In this document: piece by piece, positions 10,182 to 10,447 of the stretch | Layout: each line of letters opens with the position of its first letter | How positions within the stretch are numbered: the first letter of the stretch is position 1 | From: Candidatus Parcubacteria bacterium | Lineage (GTDB): Bacteria; Patescibacteriota; Patescibacteriia; CAIXNZ01 | Length of the DNA stretch: 10,447 nucleotides | Assembly (NCBI GenBank): GCA_026395675.1 | Contig: JAPLYF010000044.1 | Location: forward strand, 1 to 10,447 | Reading direction: 5' to 3' | Translations under genes and position numbers: made by a program | Notes under the pieces: generated by a model | What the model saw: only the letters and a program-made list of their open reading frames with translations | Databases searched by the model: none | What the model was told of the DNA's origin: nothing

Positions 10182-10447
10182 TTATATTTTGTTAATTTCC
10201 TTTCGATATTTCTCGAATCTTTTTTTCCCTAAAAGTCCGTACATATATCTTTTACTCTGTTCCACGCCTGGCTGGTCAAAAACATTAACTTTCAATAATT
10301 CACCTGAATAGACCGTTGCCATTTCAAAAAAGAAAAACAATTGTCCCAGATAATATTCATTTAGTTCTGGCAAAATAATCGTACCATTAGGCCTTTTATT
10401 TTCCATCAGCGAAACCGCGGTTGCCTTGTGTTCAATATTTAAAATAT
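10182..10447 (-). CDS. pgi: Glucose-6-phosphate isomerase, C-terminal part (runs off the right edge)
   Basis: The open frame continues without a stop to the window edge, so the ATG at 10406 is internal. The visible residues include EHKATAVSLMENKRPNGTII, then LPELNEYYLGQLFFFFEMAT, and the family signature GELLKVNVFDQPGVEQSK. The lysine of VEQSK matches the catalytic lysine near the C-terminus of phosphoglucose isomerases, which interconvert glucose-6-phosphate and fructose-6-phosphate in glycolysis. The C-terminus LLGKKRFEKYRKEINKI is of normal length for the short bacterial form. It is convergent with the C39-like gene and shares its terminator. Confidence 0.93.
   Translation of the reverse strand, partial: ILNIEHKATAVSLMENKRPNGTIILPELNEYYLGQLFFFFEMATVYSGELLKVNVFDQPGVEQSKRYMYGLLGKKRFEKYRKEINKI

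Noticed and set aside
10182..10406. A complete 74-residue gene starting at ATG 10406
   Set aside because: The frame stays open upstream to the window edge and continues the glucose-6-phosphate isomerase match (EHKATAVSL), so the ATG is internal.
1..10447. Alternative genetic code with TGA read as Gly or Trp, known in some CPR groups
   Set aside because: The called genes contain no in-frame TGA, use TGG for Trp and GGN for Gly, and end in TAA or TAG.

Overview
The window is AT-rich (roughly one third G+C) with short, tightly packed genes. It carries SmpB, tmRNA, IF3, L35 and L20, a tRNA-Asp without an encoded CCA, many small membrane or coiled-coil proteins with no familiar homologue, and almost no Shine-Dalgarno sequences. 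The very short IF3 and ribosomal proteins and the small GIY-YIG and coiled-coil families suggest a Patescibacteria/CPR genome, most likely a Parcubacteria-type lineage. This placement is inferred from gene style, not from a phylogeny. The genes I call stop at TAA or TAG and have no in-frame TGA, so there is no sign of TGA recoding.

Layout. At the left edge a partial gene runs off the window on the minus strand behind a near-consensus promoter. Positions 274-4035 hold a four-gene minus-strand envelope operon: an AI-2E/PerM-family transporter, a coiled-coil membrane-anchored protein, a multi-pass membrane protein and an HtrA-like PDZ protein whose three catalytic residues all appear to be replaced. 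A divergent promoter pair then drives that operon leftwards and, rightwards, a short structured RNA that ends in its own terminator before smpB. smpB is followed at once by its partner tmRNA (ssrA), then a GIY-YIG protein and the translation cluster infC-rpmI-rplT.

From about 7.0 kb the window becomes accessory in character: a 39-residue membrane peptide with the only strong Shine-Dalgarno sequence I see, tRNA-Asp on the minus strand, and a series of small single-gene units (membrane protein, coiled-coil protein, broken DUF3175 gene, secreted C39-like peptidase). Several of these start a few bases after an extended -10 box, so their mRNAs should be leaderless. The right edge holds the C-terminal part of glucose-6-phosphate isomerase, convergent with the C39-like gene across a shared terminator.

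Three layers of small repeats overlie the genes. The first is a family of 26-37 bp hairpins with a conserved CGAAGCT/AGCGAAG-type core but different, internally complementary outer arms (eight clear copies). Some are joined in a two-hairpin composite found twice, once fused to the tmRNA 3' end and once inside the DUF3175 gene. The second is a 28-nt terminator-plus-minus-10 module present three times. The third is direct repeats around two of the hairpin insertions, one of them involving tRNA-Asp. The least explained items are these repeats and the structured RNA upstream of smpB.
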